Part shown: positions 1-7,284 of the stretch, piece after piece | Numbering within the stretch: position 1 is the first letter of the stretch | Layout of the letters: each line of letters begins with the position of its first letter | Origin: Candidatus Sulfopaludibacter sp. | GTDB taxonomy: Bacteria > Acidobacteriota > Terriglobia > Bryobacterales > Bryobacteraceae | Direction of reading: 5' to 3' | NCBI GenBank assembly: GCA_031292755.1 | Contig: JARLGM010000076.1 | Location: 1 to 32,177, forward strand | Length of the DNA stretch: 32,177 nucleotides | The notes under the pieces: model-generated | What the model saw: only the letters and a program-made list of their open reading frames with translations | The model's database searches: none | What the model was told of the DNA's origin: nothing | Position numbers and translations under genes: made by a program

Positions 1-771
1 CAGGGCTTCGCCTTCCACTTCTTCGGCGATGATCAGGAGCGGCTTGCCGGAGCGGGCGATCTGCTCCAGCAGCGGCAGCAGGTCCTTCATGTTGCTGATC
101 TTCTTTTCGTGGATCAGGATGTAGGGATCTTCCAGAACCACTTCCATGCGCTCCGGATCGCTCACGAAGTAAGGAGAGAGGTAGCCGCGGTCGAACTGCA
201 TACCTTCCACGGTGTCCAACTCGGTCACCATGGTCTTGGACTCTTCCACCGTGATCACGCCATCCTTGCCGACCTTCTTCATGGCGTCGGCAATGATGTT
301 GCCAATGGTCGTATCGCTGTTGGCCGAAATCGTTCCAACCTGCGCGATCATCTCACCGGAAACGGGATGGGAGAGCTTTTTGACTTCTTCGGTGGCCACT
401 TCCACGGCCTTTTCGATGCCGCGCTTGAGAGCCATCGGATTGGCGCCGGCGGCAACCGCCTTCACGCCCTCGCGATAAATCGCCTGAGCCAGGATGGTGG
501 CGGTGGTGGTGCCGTCGCCGGCCACATCGCTGGTCTTGGAAGCCACTTCGCGGACCATCTGGGCGCCCATGTTCTCGAGCGGATCCTTCAGGTCGATTTC
601 CTTCGCCACAGTGACGCCGTCCTTGGTGATATTCGGACCGCCGAACTTCTTTTCCAGGACCACGTTCCGGCCCTTGGGGCCGAGGGTCACTTTTACGGCA
701 TCGGCGAGCTGGTTGACTCCGCGCAGGATCGCCTGGCGGGAAGCTTCTGAGTAAACAATCTGTTTCGCCAT
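1..771 (-). CDS. groEL: Chaperonin GroEL (Hsp60), N-terminal 257 residues, cut by window edge
   Basis: ATP-driven 14-mer chaperonin that folds proteins in the cytoplasm inside a cage capped by GroES. The visible part begins MAKQIVYSEASRQAILRGVN. It contains the invariant nucleotide-binding stretch VTLGPKGRNV near residue 30 and DGTTTATILA near residue 87, including the catalytic Asp of the family, and it runs through the intermediate domain into the apical domain. The ATG at 769-771 is preceded by AAAGGAG, which overlaps the groES stop. The gap to groES is only 14 bases, so both are on one mRNA under the CIRCE-like site upstream of groES. The family length is about 540-550 residues, so slightly under half is present. 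The reading frame stays open to base 1. Identification is certain; only the C-terminal half is unseen. Confidence 0.98.
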   Translation of the reverse strand, partial: MAKQIVYSEASRQAILRGVNQLADAVKVTLGPKGRNVVLEKKFGGPNITKDGVTVAKEIDLKDPLENMGAQMVREVASKTSDVAGDGTTTATILAQAIYREGVKAVAAGANPMALKRGIEKAVEVATEEVKKLSHPVSGEMIAQVGTISANSDTTIGNIIADAMKKVGKDGVITVEESKTMVTELDTVEGMQFDRGYLSPYFVSDPERMEVVLEDPYILIHEKKISNMKDLLPLLEQIARSGKPLLIIAEEVEGEAL

Positions 772-785
772 TTATTTTGACTCCT

Positions 786-1103
786 TTAGCTAGCTTTCTT
801 CGCCACTTTGGGAGCGGCGTCCAGAATTCCGAGGACTTCGTCCTCACGCATGATCAAATATTCTTCCCCGTCCAGCTTGATATCGCTGCCGGAGTACTTG
901 CCGAACAGAATGCGGTCGCCAACCTGGACATCCAGGGCTACCGTCTTGCCGTCTTCCAGGCGCTTGCCCTTACCTACGGCCACTACTTCGCCCTCCTGGG
1001 GCTTTTCTTTGGCCGAATCCGGGATGTACAAACCGCCGACTTTCTGCTCCTGCTCTTCAATCCTCTTGACCACGATACGGTCATAGAGCGGACGAATCTT
1101 CAT
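786..1103 (-). CDS. groES: Co-chaperonin GroES (Hsp10)
   Basis: Heptameric lid of the GroEL chamber in the cytoplasm. The 105-residue product starts MKIRPLYDRIVVKRIEEQEQ and has the family's central glycine-rich segment, VGDRILFGKYSGSDIKLDGE, then EYLIMREDEVLGIL near the end. A slightly long tail (DAAPKVAKKAS) follows the usual 95-97 residues. An in-frame start 20 codons upstream exists. The ATG at 1101-1103 is preferred because GGAGGT lies about 10 bases before it and homology begins exactly there. It is the first gene of the groES-groEL operon. The mobile-loop region after residue 20 (EQEQKVGGLYIPDSAKEK) is well conserved. Confidence 0.98.
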   Translation of the reverse strand: MKIRPLYDRIVVKRIEEQEQKVGGLYIPDSAKEKPQEGEVVAVGKGKRLEDGKTVALDVQVGDRILFGKYSGSDIKLDGEEYLIMREDEVLGILDAAPKVAKKAS

Positions 1104-1169
1104 GGAACAACTACCTCCATTGGTGAATTGGTTTAGGGTTGAGGAGCACGCTTGCTCCGCCACCCATTA

Positions 1170-1196
1170 TTAGCACACTCTTCGGTAGAGTGACAA
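1170..1196 (-). promoter_or_regulatory. CIRCE-like operator upstream of groESL (candidate HrcA site)
   Basis: Read on the + strand the site is TTAGCACAC, nine bases, GAGTGACAA. The consensus CIRCE element is TTAGCACTC-N9-GAGTGCTAA, so 15 of the 18 arm positions match and the 9-base spacer is exact. It lies 67 bases upstream of the groES start, the usual place for this operator. CIRCE is bound by the repressor HrcA, which is itself kept active by GroEL; hrcA is not in this window. I could not assign a confident -35/-10 pair next to it. Confidence 0.75.
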
Positions 1197-1251
1197 GATT
1201 CTGCTGTAAGTAAAAGAACAATATGGATTTAAAATTCTTGACAGGATTACG

Positions 1252-1755
1252 CTAAGATTCATTGACTGTCTCGAAGACTCCCTCTTTCCGGTTCTTCCTG
1301 ACCCTGTTCCAAGGGAAGCACCGCCCGTTCATCGCCACATAAACCCCGGGCGCCAAGGTCTGCACAAACGCCAGGGCCGTCCCCAGATTGAACATCCCGT
1401 CGGAGCTGCCGAAGGTATAGGGCACCATGGCTCCGGTGAGTACGATGGTCTTGCCGGCAACCTGCTCGCCGAGAACTCGCGCGGTGGTTTCCATGGTGTC
1501 GGTGCCGTGCGTGATCACGATCCGCTCCTCGGCGGCGGACGCGCACCGGTCGAGGATCAACTGGCGGCCGGTATCGGTCATCTGGAGGCTGTCGATCATC
1601 ATGAGCGTCTCGACGGCCACCTCCAGGCGGCATCGTCCCCGGCCCAGCATGTCGGGAAGGTGTGTGTTTTGAAAAAACAATTCCCCGGTCAGTTCGTTGT
1701 ATTCTTTGTCGAAGGTCCCGCCGGTGATGAAGATGCGAATGGGCTTCGGATTCAC
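1252..1755 (-). CDS. Single-domain asparaginase-like protein
   Basis: The 167-residue protein corresponds to the N-terminal catalytic domain of type I/II L-asparaginases, which hydrolyse asparagine to aspartate and ammonia. Visible signature parts are ITGGTFDK (nucleophile Thr about residue 14), DSLQMTD (substrate Ser near 56), THGTDTMETTA (second catalytic Thr-Asp at about 85-86) and GKTIVLTGAM (Lys about 102). All catalytic-site segments are present, but the C-terminal domain of about 140 residues that completes canonical 330-residue enzymes is missing. Short asparaginase-domain proteins of this size are known in other bacteria, so this need not be a broken gene. Start: a GTG at 1753-1755 just before the first beta strand. 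A start at 1800 is possible but would overlap the divergent Uma2 gene. Substrate is uncertain. Confidence 0.82.
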   Translation of the reverse strand: MNPKPIRIFITGGTFDKEYNELTGELFFQNTHLPDMLGRGRCRLEVAVETLMMIDSLQMTDTGRQLILDRCASAAEERIVITHGTDTMETTARVLGEQVAGKTIVLTGAMVPYTFGSSDGMFNLGTALAFVQTLAPGVYVAMNGRCFPWNRVRKNRKEGVFETVNES

Positions 1756-1792
1756 ACCGCGCAGTATAGCAGCGTAAAATGGAAGAAGGTCT

Positions 1793-2299
1793 ATGGCCAC
1801 CGCCCTACGAACGTCCCTCGAAGAGTACCTGCGCAGCCACTATGAGCCGGAGTGTGAACTGATCGGTGGAGAACTCTTTCAGAAACCAATGGGCACTCTG
1901 GAACATATGGATATGGAGACAACGCTAGAGCTGATCCTTCGGCGTTTTCAATCAATGGGCAAAGGAAGGGTCGCCCACGAGTTGTCGATCCGGCAGGGCG
2001 ACGATGTGCGGATTCCCGATCTGGTGTTTACTCGGCCAGGTGCACAATTTCAAAACGGCATTCTCATCGACCCCCCACTGCTTTGCGTCGAAATCCTCTC
2101 GCCCTCCCAGCGGCCGAGCGAGTTGTTCGCCAAATGCGAGGCTTACCATGCCTGGGGCGTGCCATACTGCTGGATCATCGACCCGGTGAAGAAGCTGGCC
2201 TGGGAGTATCACCAGGATTCGCCCGTGCAGTTGATCCCCTTAACGGCCAGCCTGAAGGCTGGGGAGATTGCAGTTGGCTGCAACGAACTGTTTGCTTAA
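1793..2299 (+). CDS. Uma2-family (DUF820) restriction-endonuclease-fold protein
   Basis: The 168-residue protein has the Uma2/DUF820 layout: an N-terminal helix (LEEYLRSHYEPECELIGGEL), then IPDLVFT near residue 75, PPLLCVEILSPS near 100, a Lys in FAKCEAYHAWGVPYCWIIDP near 122, and a closing strand. The Asp, the Glu of VEILSPS and the downstream Lys resemble the PD-(D/E)xK nuclease core. These proteins occur in many copies in cyanobacteria and Acidobacteria, and their biological role is not settled. Here it stands alone, with no methylase or partner gene. AGAAGG upstream of the ATG at 1793 supports this start. Only 22 bases separate it from lptC, but function gives no reason to link them. Confidence 0.85.
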   Translation: MATALRTSLEEYLRSHYEPECELIGGELFQKPMGTLEHMDMETTLELILRRFQSMGKGRVAHELSIRQGDDVRIPDLVFTRPGAQFQNGILIDPPLLCVEILSPSQRPSELFAKCEAYHAWGVPYCWIIDPVKKLAWEYHQDSPVQLIPLTASLKAGEIAVGCNELFA

Positions 2300-2321
2300 C
2301 ACGTTATATTAGTGGTAACCC

Positions 2322-4664
2322 ATGCGAGGCACGCGCTGGCTTTTGCTGGTGGCCATCGCCGCGATCCTCGGCGGCGTCGTCATCCAATACCGGACCCAAC
2401 AGAAGGTCAATGCCAAACAGGCGGTTGCTAGACCGAGCCCGTTGTCCGATGCACTGAACGCCGCAGCGGACGACTACGAGTACAACAAGAAGAACGGTTC
2501 GGCCCCCTGCCCGCTGTATCACATCAAGGCGCACAAATTCGAGCAGTCCAGCGATTCCTCCCATGTCGACCTGACCAACGTCGAACTGAAAATGTACAAC
2601 AAGAGTTGTACCGGATACGACCTGAGCAAGAGCGCCGCCGCCACCTTCTTCGCCAACGACAACCGGCTTTATTCTGAAGGCGAGGCCGAAATCACGCTCA
2701 ATCTGCCAATGCAGGGCGAGCCGAAGCACACCCCGATTTCGGTGCGCTCTTCCGGCATCACCGTGGACACCGTCACCGGCCGGGCCGAAACCGACCGCCC
2801 GACGACGTTTACCTTCGAGCGTGGCAGCGGTAAGGCCGTCGGGGCATTCTACGATCCGCCCAGCAAGGAATTGCGCCTCAAGAGCGCGGTGGAAGTGGAT
2901 TGGACGCCCGAAGGTCCCAACGCCAAGCCGCTCAAAATCGAGGCATCCAGCCTGGCCTACCACGAGAGCCTGAATGAAGTGGACCTCAGCCCGTGGGGCA
3001 AGCTGACTCGCGAAAATACCCAGGTGGAGGGTGAGAACGTGGTCATCCACCTGGAGGAAACCAAGGTGAATGACGAAGTCCGCCGCACCTTGAAACAAGT
3101 TCATGCAATTCACGGCCACGGCACCGACACATACCCCAATCGCAACGTGCAATACGGAGCGGACGACCTGCTGGTGGATTTCAACGAGGATGGCGTGATC
3201 CAGAAAATCGCCGGCCAGAACAATGCGCGCCTGGTTTCCACCGGGCAGACCGCGGAGACCACAGTCACCGGGAATCACGTGGACCTGGATTTCACTATCG
3301 ACAAAAAGGAGAGCTTGCTGAACCACGTCTCAGCCACCGGGAACGGCGTGGTGAACGAACGCCCGCTGCCGGTTCCGGGCCAGGCAAAGCTCGGCGAGAC
3401 GCATATTCTGCGCAGCGAAAACCTGGAAATGAAGATGCGGCCGGGCGGCCACGAAATGGAATCGGTGGTCACCCATGGACCGGGAATCCTGGAGTTCCTC
3501 CCGAATGCCGGTTCGGACCATCACCGCATCGTCAACGGCAATGACTTCCTGATCGCGTATGCGCCGCAGAATCACATCCAGAGCTTTCACGGTGGTGCCG
3601 TGAAGACCCAGACCGAAGCCACCGCCGATGAAAACAAACTGCGCGCTCAGAAAAAGGAACCGGCACGCCCGGCCGGTTTCACTACCAGCAGGGAACTGAC
3701 GGCCCATTTCGATCCCAAAACCAACAAGCTGTCATCCATGGAGCAGAACGGCGACTTCACTTACGTGGAAGGCGACCGGAATGCCCGCGCCCAAAAGGCG
3801 ACGCTCGATTCCGACCAGAACCTGATCGTTCTGGATTCCGCCGCGCGCATGTGGGACGCCACCGGATCCACTGCCGCCGACCGCATCCGCATGAATCAGA
3901 CTACCGGCGATTTCACCGCCGAGGGCAACGTGAACTCCAGCCGCATGCCCGATAAAGCCGGCGATAGCAATTCGCAGATGCTGTCCGGCGACGAACCGCT
4001 GCAGGCGCAGGCGCGCCGCATGGTGTCCACCAATCGCAACACCGCCATCCATTACGAGGGCAACGTGGTGATGTGGCAGGGAGCCAACCGGATTACCGCC
4101 GACGTAGTCGATCTGGACCGGAAAGACAAGAAGGGCCTCATCGCCGACGGCCACGTGATCAACAACCTCTGGGAGACAGCCAAGGACGATGGCAAGGGCG
4201 ATCCTCAGAAAAAGGCCGCTCCTGCCGTTCTGACCGTGGTGAAGGCGCCGCACCTGGTCTATACCGACAGCAACCGGCTTGCGCACTACACCGGCGGGGT
4301 GGATCTGAACCGTCCGGGCATGCACGTGACCAGCACCGAATTGCGCGCATTCCTGGCCGAGTCCGGCTCCGATTCGCGGCTGGACAAGGCCTTCGCGGAC
4401 GGCAATGTGCTGATCGTCAACACCGGCAAAGGACACACGCGAACCGGCACCGGCGAGCACAGCGAATACTACACGGCCGATCAGAAGGTGATTATCCGAA
4501 GCCCGAAACCGAAGGTGGCGAAGCTGGTGGACACGGTGAAGGGAGCGCCCCATGTCAACACGCAGGCCCAGGAATTGACCTACTATGCTAACGATGATAG
4601 ATTGCTGGTTAACGGGAGCCCAAGCCAACCTGTCGAGTCGCAAATCTACCGGAAAAACAAATAG
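2322..4664 (+). CDS. LptC/LptA-like fusion, periplasmic lipopolysaccharide bridge protein
   Basis: This 780-residue protein starts with one membrane anchor (LLLVAIAAILGGVVI, residues about 7-21), as in LptC. It continues as a long beta-rich periplasmic chain. The first ~200 residues resemble LptC. From about residue 290 onward there are several OstA/LptA-type segments, for example TTGDFTAEGNV near 530, DLDRKDKKGLIADGHVINN near 600 and YTGGVDLNRPGMHVTSTEL near 665. Canonical LptC and LptA are about 190 residues each and separate. Here they appear as one chain with extra repeats, followed 6 bases later by lptB. Inferred role: carrying LPS from the inner-membrane LptB2FG complex across the periplasm. 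LptF, LptG and LptD are not in the window. A TATATT box 11 bases before the ATG and the lack of a clear Shine-Dalgarno hint at a very short leader. Family call is firm; exact domain borders are estimates. Confidence 0.85.
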   Translation: MRGTRWLLLVAIAAILGGVVIQYRTQQKVNAKQAVARPSPLSDALNAAADDYEYNKKNGSAPCPLYHIKAHKFEQSSDSSHVDLTNVELKMYNKSCTGYDLSKSAAATFFANDNRLYSEGEAEITLNLPMQGEPKHTPISVRSSGITVDTVTGRAETDRPTTFTFERGSGKAVGAFYDPPSKELRLKSAVEVDWTPEGPNAKPLKIEASSLAYHESLNEVDLSPWGKLTRENTQVEGENVVIHLEETKVNDEVRRTLKQVHAIHGHGTDTYPNRNVQYGADDLLVDFNEDGVIQKIAGQNNARLVSTGQTAETTVTGNHVDLDFTIDKKESLLNHVSATGNGVVNERPLPVPGQAKLGETHILRSENLEMKMRPGGHEMESVVTHGPGILEFLPNAGSDHHRIVNGNDFLIAYAPQNHIQSFHGGAVKTQTEATADENKLRAQKKEPARPAGFTTSRELTAHFDPKTNKLSSMEQNGDFTYVEGDRNARAQKATLDSDQNLIVLDSAARMWDATGSTAADRIRMNQTTGDFTAEGNVNSSRMPDKAGDSNSQMLSGDEPLQAQARRMVSTNRNTAIHYEGNVVMWQGANRITADVVDLDRKDKKGLIADGHVINNLWETAKDDGKGDPQKKAAPAVLTVVKAPHLVYTDSNRLAHYTGGVDLNRPGMHVTSTELRAFLAESGSDSRLDKAFADGNVLIVNTGKGHTRTGTGEHSEYYTADQKVIIRSPKPKVAKLVDTVKGAPHVNTQAQELTYYANDDRLLVNGSPSQPVESQIYRKNK

Positions 4665-4670
4665 GCCGCG

Positions 4671-5399
4671 ATGAGCAAACTGGAGACCGACGAAATCTCG
4701 AAGTCGTATCGCGGCAGGCGTGTGGTGGACGACGTCAGCGTCCACCTGCGACAGGGTGAAGTAGTCGGCCTGCTGGGCCCCAACGGCGCCGGCAAGACGA
4801 CCTCGTTCTACATGATCGTAGGGCTGATCAGTCCGGATTCCGGACGGATTCTGATCGACGATCAGGATATCACCAGCCTTCCGATGTACAGGCGCGCCGG
4901 CCGCGGCATCAGCTATCTGCCGCAGGAGGCGTCGGTCTTCCGCAAACTCACCGTCGAGGAGAACCTGCTGGCCATCTTGGAAACGCTGCCGATGCGGTCT
5001 CACGAGCGCCGCGCCCGGATGGAGCAGTTGATCGACGAACTGGGTTTGGAGAAGGTGCGCCGTAGCCGCGGCTACATGCTCTCCGGCGGCGAGAGGCGCA
5101 GGGTGGAGATTGCCCGCTCGCTGGTGATCAGCCCCAGCTTTCTGCTGCTGGACGAGCCGTTCAGCGGCATCGATCCCATCCAGGTGCTGGAACTGCAGCG
5201 CATTATTTTCGACCTCAAACGTACGGGAATCGGCATATTGATTACAGATCACAACGTCCGCGAGACACTGGCGGTCACGGACCGTGCCTACATCATCAAT
5301 GAGGGGCGCATCTTTCGTGCGGGAAGTCCCGAAGCGCTGGAACGCGATCCGGAAGTCAAGCGCATCTATCTCGGGGAATCGTTTACTCTGAGGGTGTGA
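4671..5399 (+). CDS. lptB: LptB, ATPase of the lipopolysaccharide export ABC transporter
   Basis: Cytoplasmic ABC ATPase that powers extraction of LPS from the inner membrane together with LptF and LptG. The 242 residues contain Walker A GPNGAGKTT (36-44), a Q-loop in YLPQEASVF (82-90), signature LSGGERRRVEIAR (137-149), Walker B FLLLDEP (157-163) followed by FSGIDP, and the switch His in ITDHNVRETL (194). The sequence style, with PQEASVFRKLTVEENL and SGIDPIQV, is that of LptB rather than of a generic importer ATPase, and the length is typical. It starts 6 bases after the LptC/LptA fusion and overlaps the next gene, so the three are almost certainly one operon. Confidence 0.95.
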   Translation: MSKLETDEISKSYRGRRVVDDVSVHLRQGEVVGLLGPNGAGKTTSFYMIVGLISPDSGRILIDDQDITSLPMYRRAGRGISYLPQEASVFRKLTVEENLLAILETLPMRSHERRARMEQLIDELGLEKVRRSRGYMLSGGERRRVEIARSLVISPSFLLLDEPFSGIDPIQVLELQRIIFDLKRTGIGILITDHNVRETLAVTDRAYIINEGRIFRAGSPEALERDPEVKRIYLGESFTLRV

Positions 5400-5971
5400 C
5401 TATCAAAGCCATTCTCCCGTTGCTCTTTGCTGCCCCCGCTTTGGCCCAACCTTTTTCCGCGGGACTGAAAGTCGGCCTTCCCCTTACGGACTTCGTAAAC
5501 ACTGTAAACGGCGCTAGCGCCAGCACGCAACGCTACCTTGTCGGACCCACTGCGGAGTTGCATTTGCCGTGGGGATTCGGGGTGGAAGTGGACGCTCTGT
5601 ACCGCCATTTCAACTACCGGGACGTGATCGGCTCCACCACTAGTGCGCTGGGCAGCGTCAGCAATGTCGGCGATTGGGAGTTCCCTCTGCTGCTCAAGTA
5701 CCGCTTCCCCGCGAAGGTGATCCGGCCGTATATCGACGCCGGCGTGGCGTTCGACAGGTTGAGCGGTTTCACCAGCGCCGTCACGGGCAGTCCGGAGAAG
5801 GGCACGACGATGGGCGCCGTTGTCGGGGCTGGAATCGACATCCATATCCTCATCCTGCATGTGCTGCCGGAGGTGAGATACACACGCTGGACCAGCCAGC
5901 ACTTCAACATCGCCAACGTCCTGAGCAGTAATCAAAACCAGGCCGAAGTGATGGTGGGGATCACGTTCTGA
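5396..5971 (+). CDS. Small outer-membrane beta-barrel protein
   Basis: The 191-residue protein has a signal peptide (MTIKAILPLLFAAPALAQ, cut before PFSAG). It then shows alternating beta strands ending in aromatic or hydrophobic residues: FGVEVDALYRHFNY, WEFPLLLKYRFP, VIRPYIDAGVAFDRLSG, TMGAVVGAGIDIHILILHVLPEVRYTRW. It finishes with EVMVGITF, a C-terminal Phe that is the usual BAM recognition signal. This is the 8-strand OmpA/PorT-like barrel type. The start is a GTG at 5396-5398 that overlaps the lptB stop, so translation is probably coupled. The coupling suggests an envelope role, but no specific function can be read from the sequence. Confidence 0.8.
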   Translation: MTIKAILPLLFAAPALAQPFSAGLKVGLPLTDFVNTVNGASASTQRYLVGPTAELHLPWGFGVEVDALYRHFNYRDVIGSTTSALGSVSNVGDWEFPLLLKYRFPAKVIRPYIDAGVAFDRLSGFTSAVTGSPEKGTTMGAVVGAGIDIHILILHVLPEVRYTRWTSQHFNIANVLSSNQNQAEVMVGITF

Positions 5972-5978
5972 GGCCGCC

Positions 5979-6004
5979 ATAGACGACGAACACCGATCGT
6001 CTAT
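5979..6004. terminator. 8-bp inverted repeat between convergent genes (possible bidirectional terminator)
   Basis: ATAGACGA (5979-5986) and TCGTCTAT (5997-6004) are perfect inverted copies with a 10-base loop. They fill the 37-base gap between the barrel gene and the convergent lipoprotein gene. There is no T tract on either side, so a Rho-independent terminator is only a suggestion. Confidence 0.45.
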
Positions 6005-6008
6005 CCTA

Positions 6009-6305
6009 CTACCGCCAGTAGCCGCGGCGGAAACGCCAGCGGCCATGCTCCTGACGCCATTCCGGATGCACCCATGCGGAGCGGCCGCGAGGCGGACGCA
6101 TCCATTGACCGCCCACCCAGGCCCAGTTGCCGCCCACGCGATTGTAGTAGCCGTCAGCCCATACGTAACCCGGTCCGGGCGCGTAGCCCATGGCGCCATA
6201 ACGCGGTGGTGGCGGCCCATACCCGGCTACGGCGTAACCCGGTCCGCAACCGGAAAGCATGGTGCCAATCAGTACCGCGGCAACAGCCAGCAAGCTCTTT
6301 TTCAT
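6009..6305 (-). CDS. WXXGXW/YXWGXW-repeat small lipoprotein
   Basis: The 98-residue protein begins MKKSLLAVAAVLIGTMLSGC, a lipoprotein signal with lipobox LSGC. It continues as a short Gly/Pro/Tyr-rich chain with tryptophan repeats: GYVWADGYY, NWAWVGGQWMRPPRG, AWVHPEWRQEHGRWRFRRGYW. This is the pattern of BcpO-related WXXGXW repeat proteins, common as surface or periplasmic proteins in Acidobacteria and Proteobacteria and of unknown molecular function. The ATG at 6303-6305 is chosen because AGGAGG precedes it and the signal peptide begins there. A longer in-frame start at 6383 would hide the signal. It is transcribed divergently from the small secreted protein at 6436. Confidence 0.8.
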   Translation of the reverse strand: MKKSLLAVAAVLIGTMLSGCGPGYAVAGYGPPPPRYGAMGYAPGPGYVWADGYYNRVGGNWAWVGGQWMRPPRGRSAWVHPEWRQEHGRWRFRRGYWR

Positions 6306-6390
6306 TTCAGGCCTCCTATAGAAAGGAACGCGTATCGGGGCGGTCGCGTTGCGGTGCTGAATTGAAGTTAATGTTAGCGGCAATTAATGC

Positions 6391-6419
6391 TTGACCTACA
6401 CCGGCGAAACACGGACACT
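6391..6419 (+). promoter_or_regulatory. Possible promoter for the gene at 6436
   Basis: TTGACC (6391-6396), a 17-base spacer and GACACT (6414-6419). The -35 box is good and the -10 box is weak. The strong ribosome binding site AGGAGA (6425-6430) and the ATG at 6436 follow. Confidence 0.35.
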
Positions 6420-6435
6420 GACCTAGGAGACTCAC

Positions 6436-6795
6436 ATGACAAAGTGGATCGTAGCCCTGACCGCTGCTTTTGTCCTGACCGCATCCGCCGCCGATGTAGC
6501 CGGGACCTGGAAGGCATCCGTGGAGACGCCTAATGGAACATTCGAAAGTACCTTCACTTTCAAAATAGATGGCGGCAAGCTTACCGGTTCGGTAGCCAGC
6601 CAGATGGGCGAAGCCCAGATTTCCGAAGGCAAGATCGACGGCGACAAGCTGTCCTTTGCAGTCAGCCGTGAAATGAACGGCGAAACCTTCAAGATCACCT
6701 ACGATGGCGTGGTGAGCGGAAACGAGATGAAACTCACAGTGCATTTCCCGGGCCGCGATGAAGGCTTCGAGATGACTGCCAAGAAGTCGTCGTAG
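6436..6795 (+). CDS. Small secreted beta-rich protein of unknown function
   Basis: The 119-residue protein has a clear signal peptide (MTKWIVALTAAFVLTASA, cut before ADVAG). The mature part has about 97 residues with repeated amphipathic strands: GTWKASVETPNG, STFTFKIDGGKLTGSV, ISEGKIDGDKLSFAVSREM, FKITYDGVVSGNEMKLTV. Each strand pair ends in a Gly/Asp turn, which suggests a small beta-barrel or lipocalin-like sandwich. I recognise the style from acidobacterial hypothetical proteins but know no assigned function. AGGAGA sits 5 bases before the ATG. It lies 15 bases upstream of the molybdenum hydroxylase genes on the same strand and could be co-transcribed with them, but nothing in the protein ties it to that enzyme. 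Confidence 0.8.
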   Translation: MTKWIVALTAAFVLTASAADVAGTWKASVETPNGTFESTFTFKIDGGKLTGSVASQMGEAQISEGKIDGDKLSFAVSREMNGETFKITYDGVVSGNEMKLTVHFPGRDEGFEMTAKKSS

Positions 6796-6810
6796 AGCGA
6801 GAATAGATGT

Positions 6811-7284
6811 ATGGCAAGGATCACGCAACTGGATGTCAACGGCGCGAAGCGGCGCATCGATGCCGATGCCGACCGCACGCTCTTGAGCGTGCTGCGCGAC
6901 GATCTGGATCTGACCGGCACCAAGTACGGGTGCGGGGAAGGGCAGTGCGCCGCGTGCACGGTGCTGATCGACGGGCAGCCCACGAAATCGTGCCTGACGA
7001 AGGTGGGGACGGTGGCAGGCAAGCGCATCGTCACCATCGAAGGGCTGGCGCGCGAGGCCGAATTGCATCCGGTGCAGCAGGCGTTTCTGGATGCCGAAGC
7101 AATGCAGTGCGGCTGGTGCACTCCGGGCATGATCCTGGGCGCGGTGGGATTGCTGCAGCGTACGCCGCATCCCACCGATGCTGAAATCGTAAGCGGCATG
7201 AACGGTCATATCTGCCGGTGCGGAACTTACCCGCGCATTGTCGCGGCCGTTCGCGAAGCTGCGAAGAAGGGAGGCCGGGCATGA
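6811..7284 (+). CDS. 2Fe-2S subunit of a molybdenum hydroxylase (isoquinoline 1-oxidoreductase alpha type)
   Basis: Electron-transfer subunit of the xanthine oxidase family, 157 residues. The N-terminal ferredoxin-like domain binds one 2Fe-2S cluster through C41, C46, C49 (CGEGQCAAC) and C61. The C-terminal helical domain binds the second through C100 and C103 (CGWCTPGM) and C135 and C137 (CRCGTYPRI). All eight cysteines are present. It passes electrons from the molybdenum centre to an outside acceptor. The downstream large subunit overlaps it by 4 bases (ATGA), so they are coupled. No FAD subunit is adjacent, which fits the two-subunit Ior/aldehyde dehydrogenase subgroup. The substrate cannot be told from sequence. 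Confidence 0.93.
   Translation: MARITQLDVNGAKRRIDADADRTLLSVLRDDLDLTGTKYGCGEGQCAACTVLIDGQPTKSCLTKVGTVAGKRIVTIEGLAREAELHPVQQAFLDAEAMQCGWCTPGMILGAVGLLQRTPHPTDAEIVSGMNGHICRCGTYPRIVAAVREAAKKGGRA

Noticed and set aside
1238..1260. TTGACA box near the asparaginase stop as a promoter
   Set aside because: It points along the + strand into the 3' end of a minus-strand gene and has no fitting -10 box.
3732..5252. Long antisense open frame (506 codons) across the lpt genes
   Set aside because: It mirrors the codon bias of the real genes on the other strand; the product is His/Gln/Arg-rich with no family signature.
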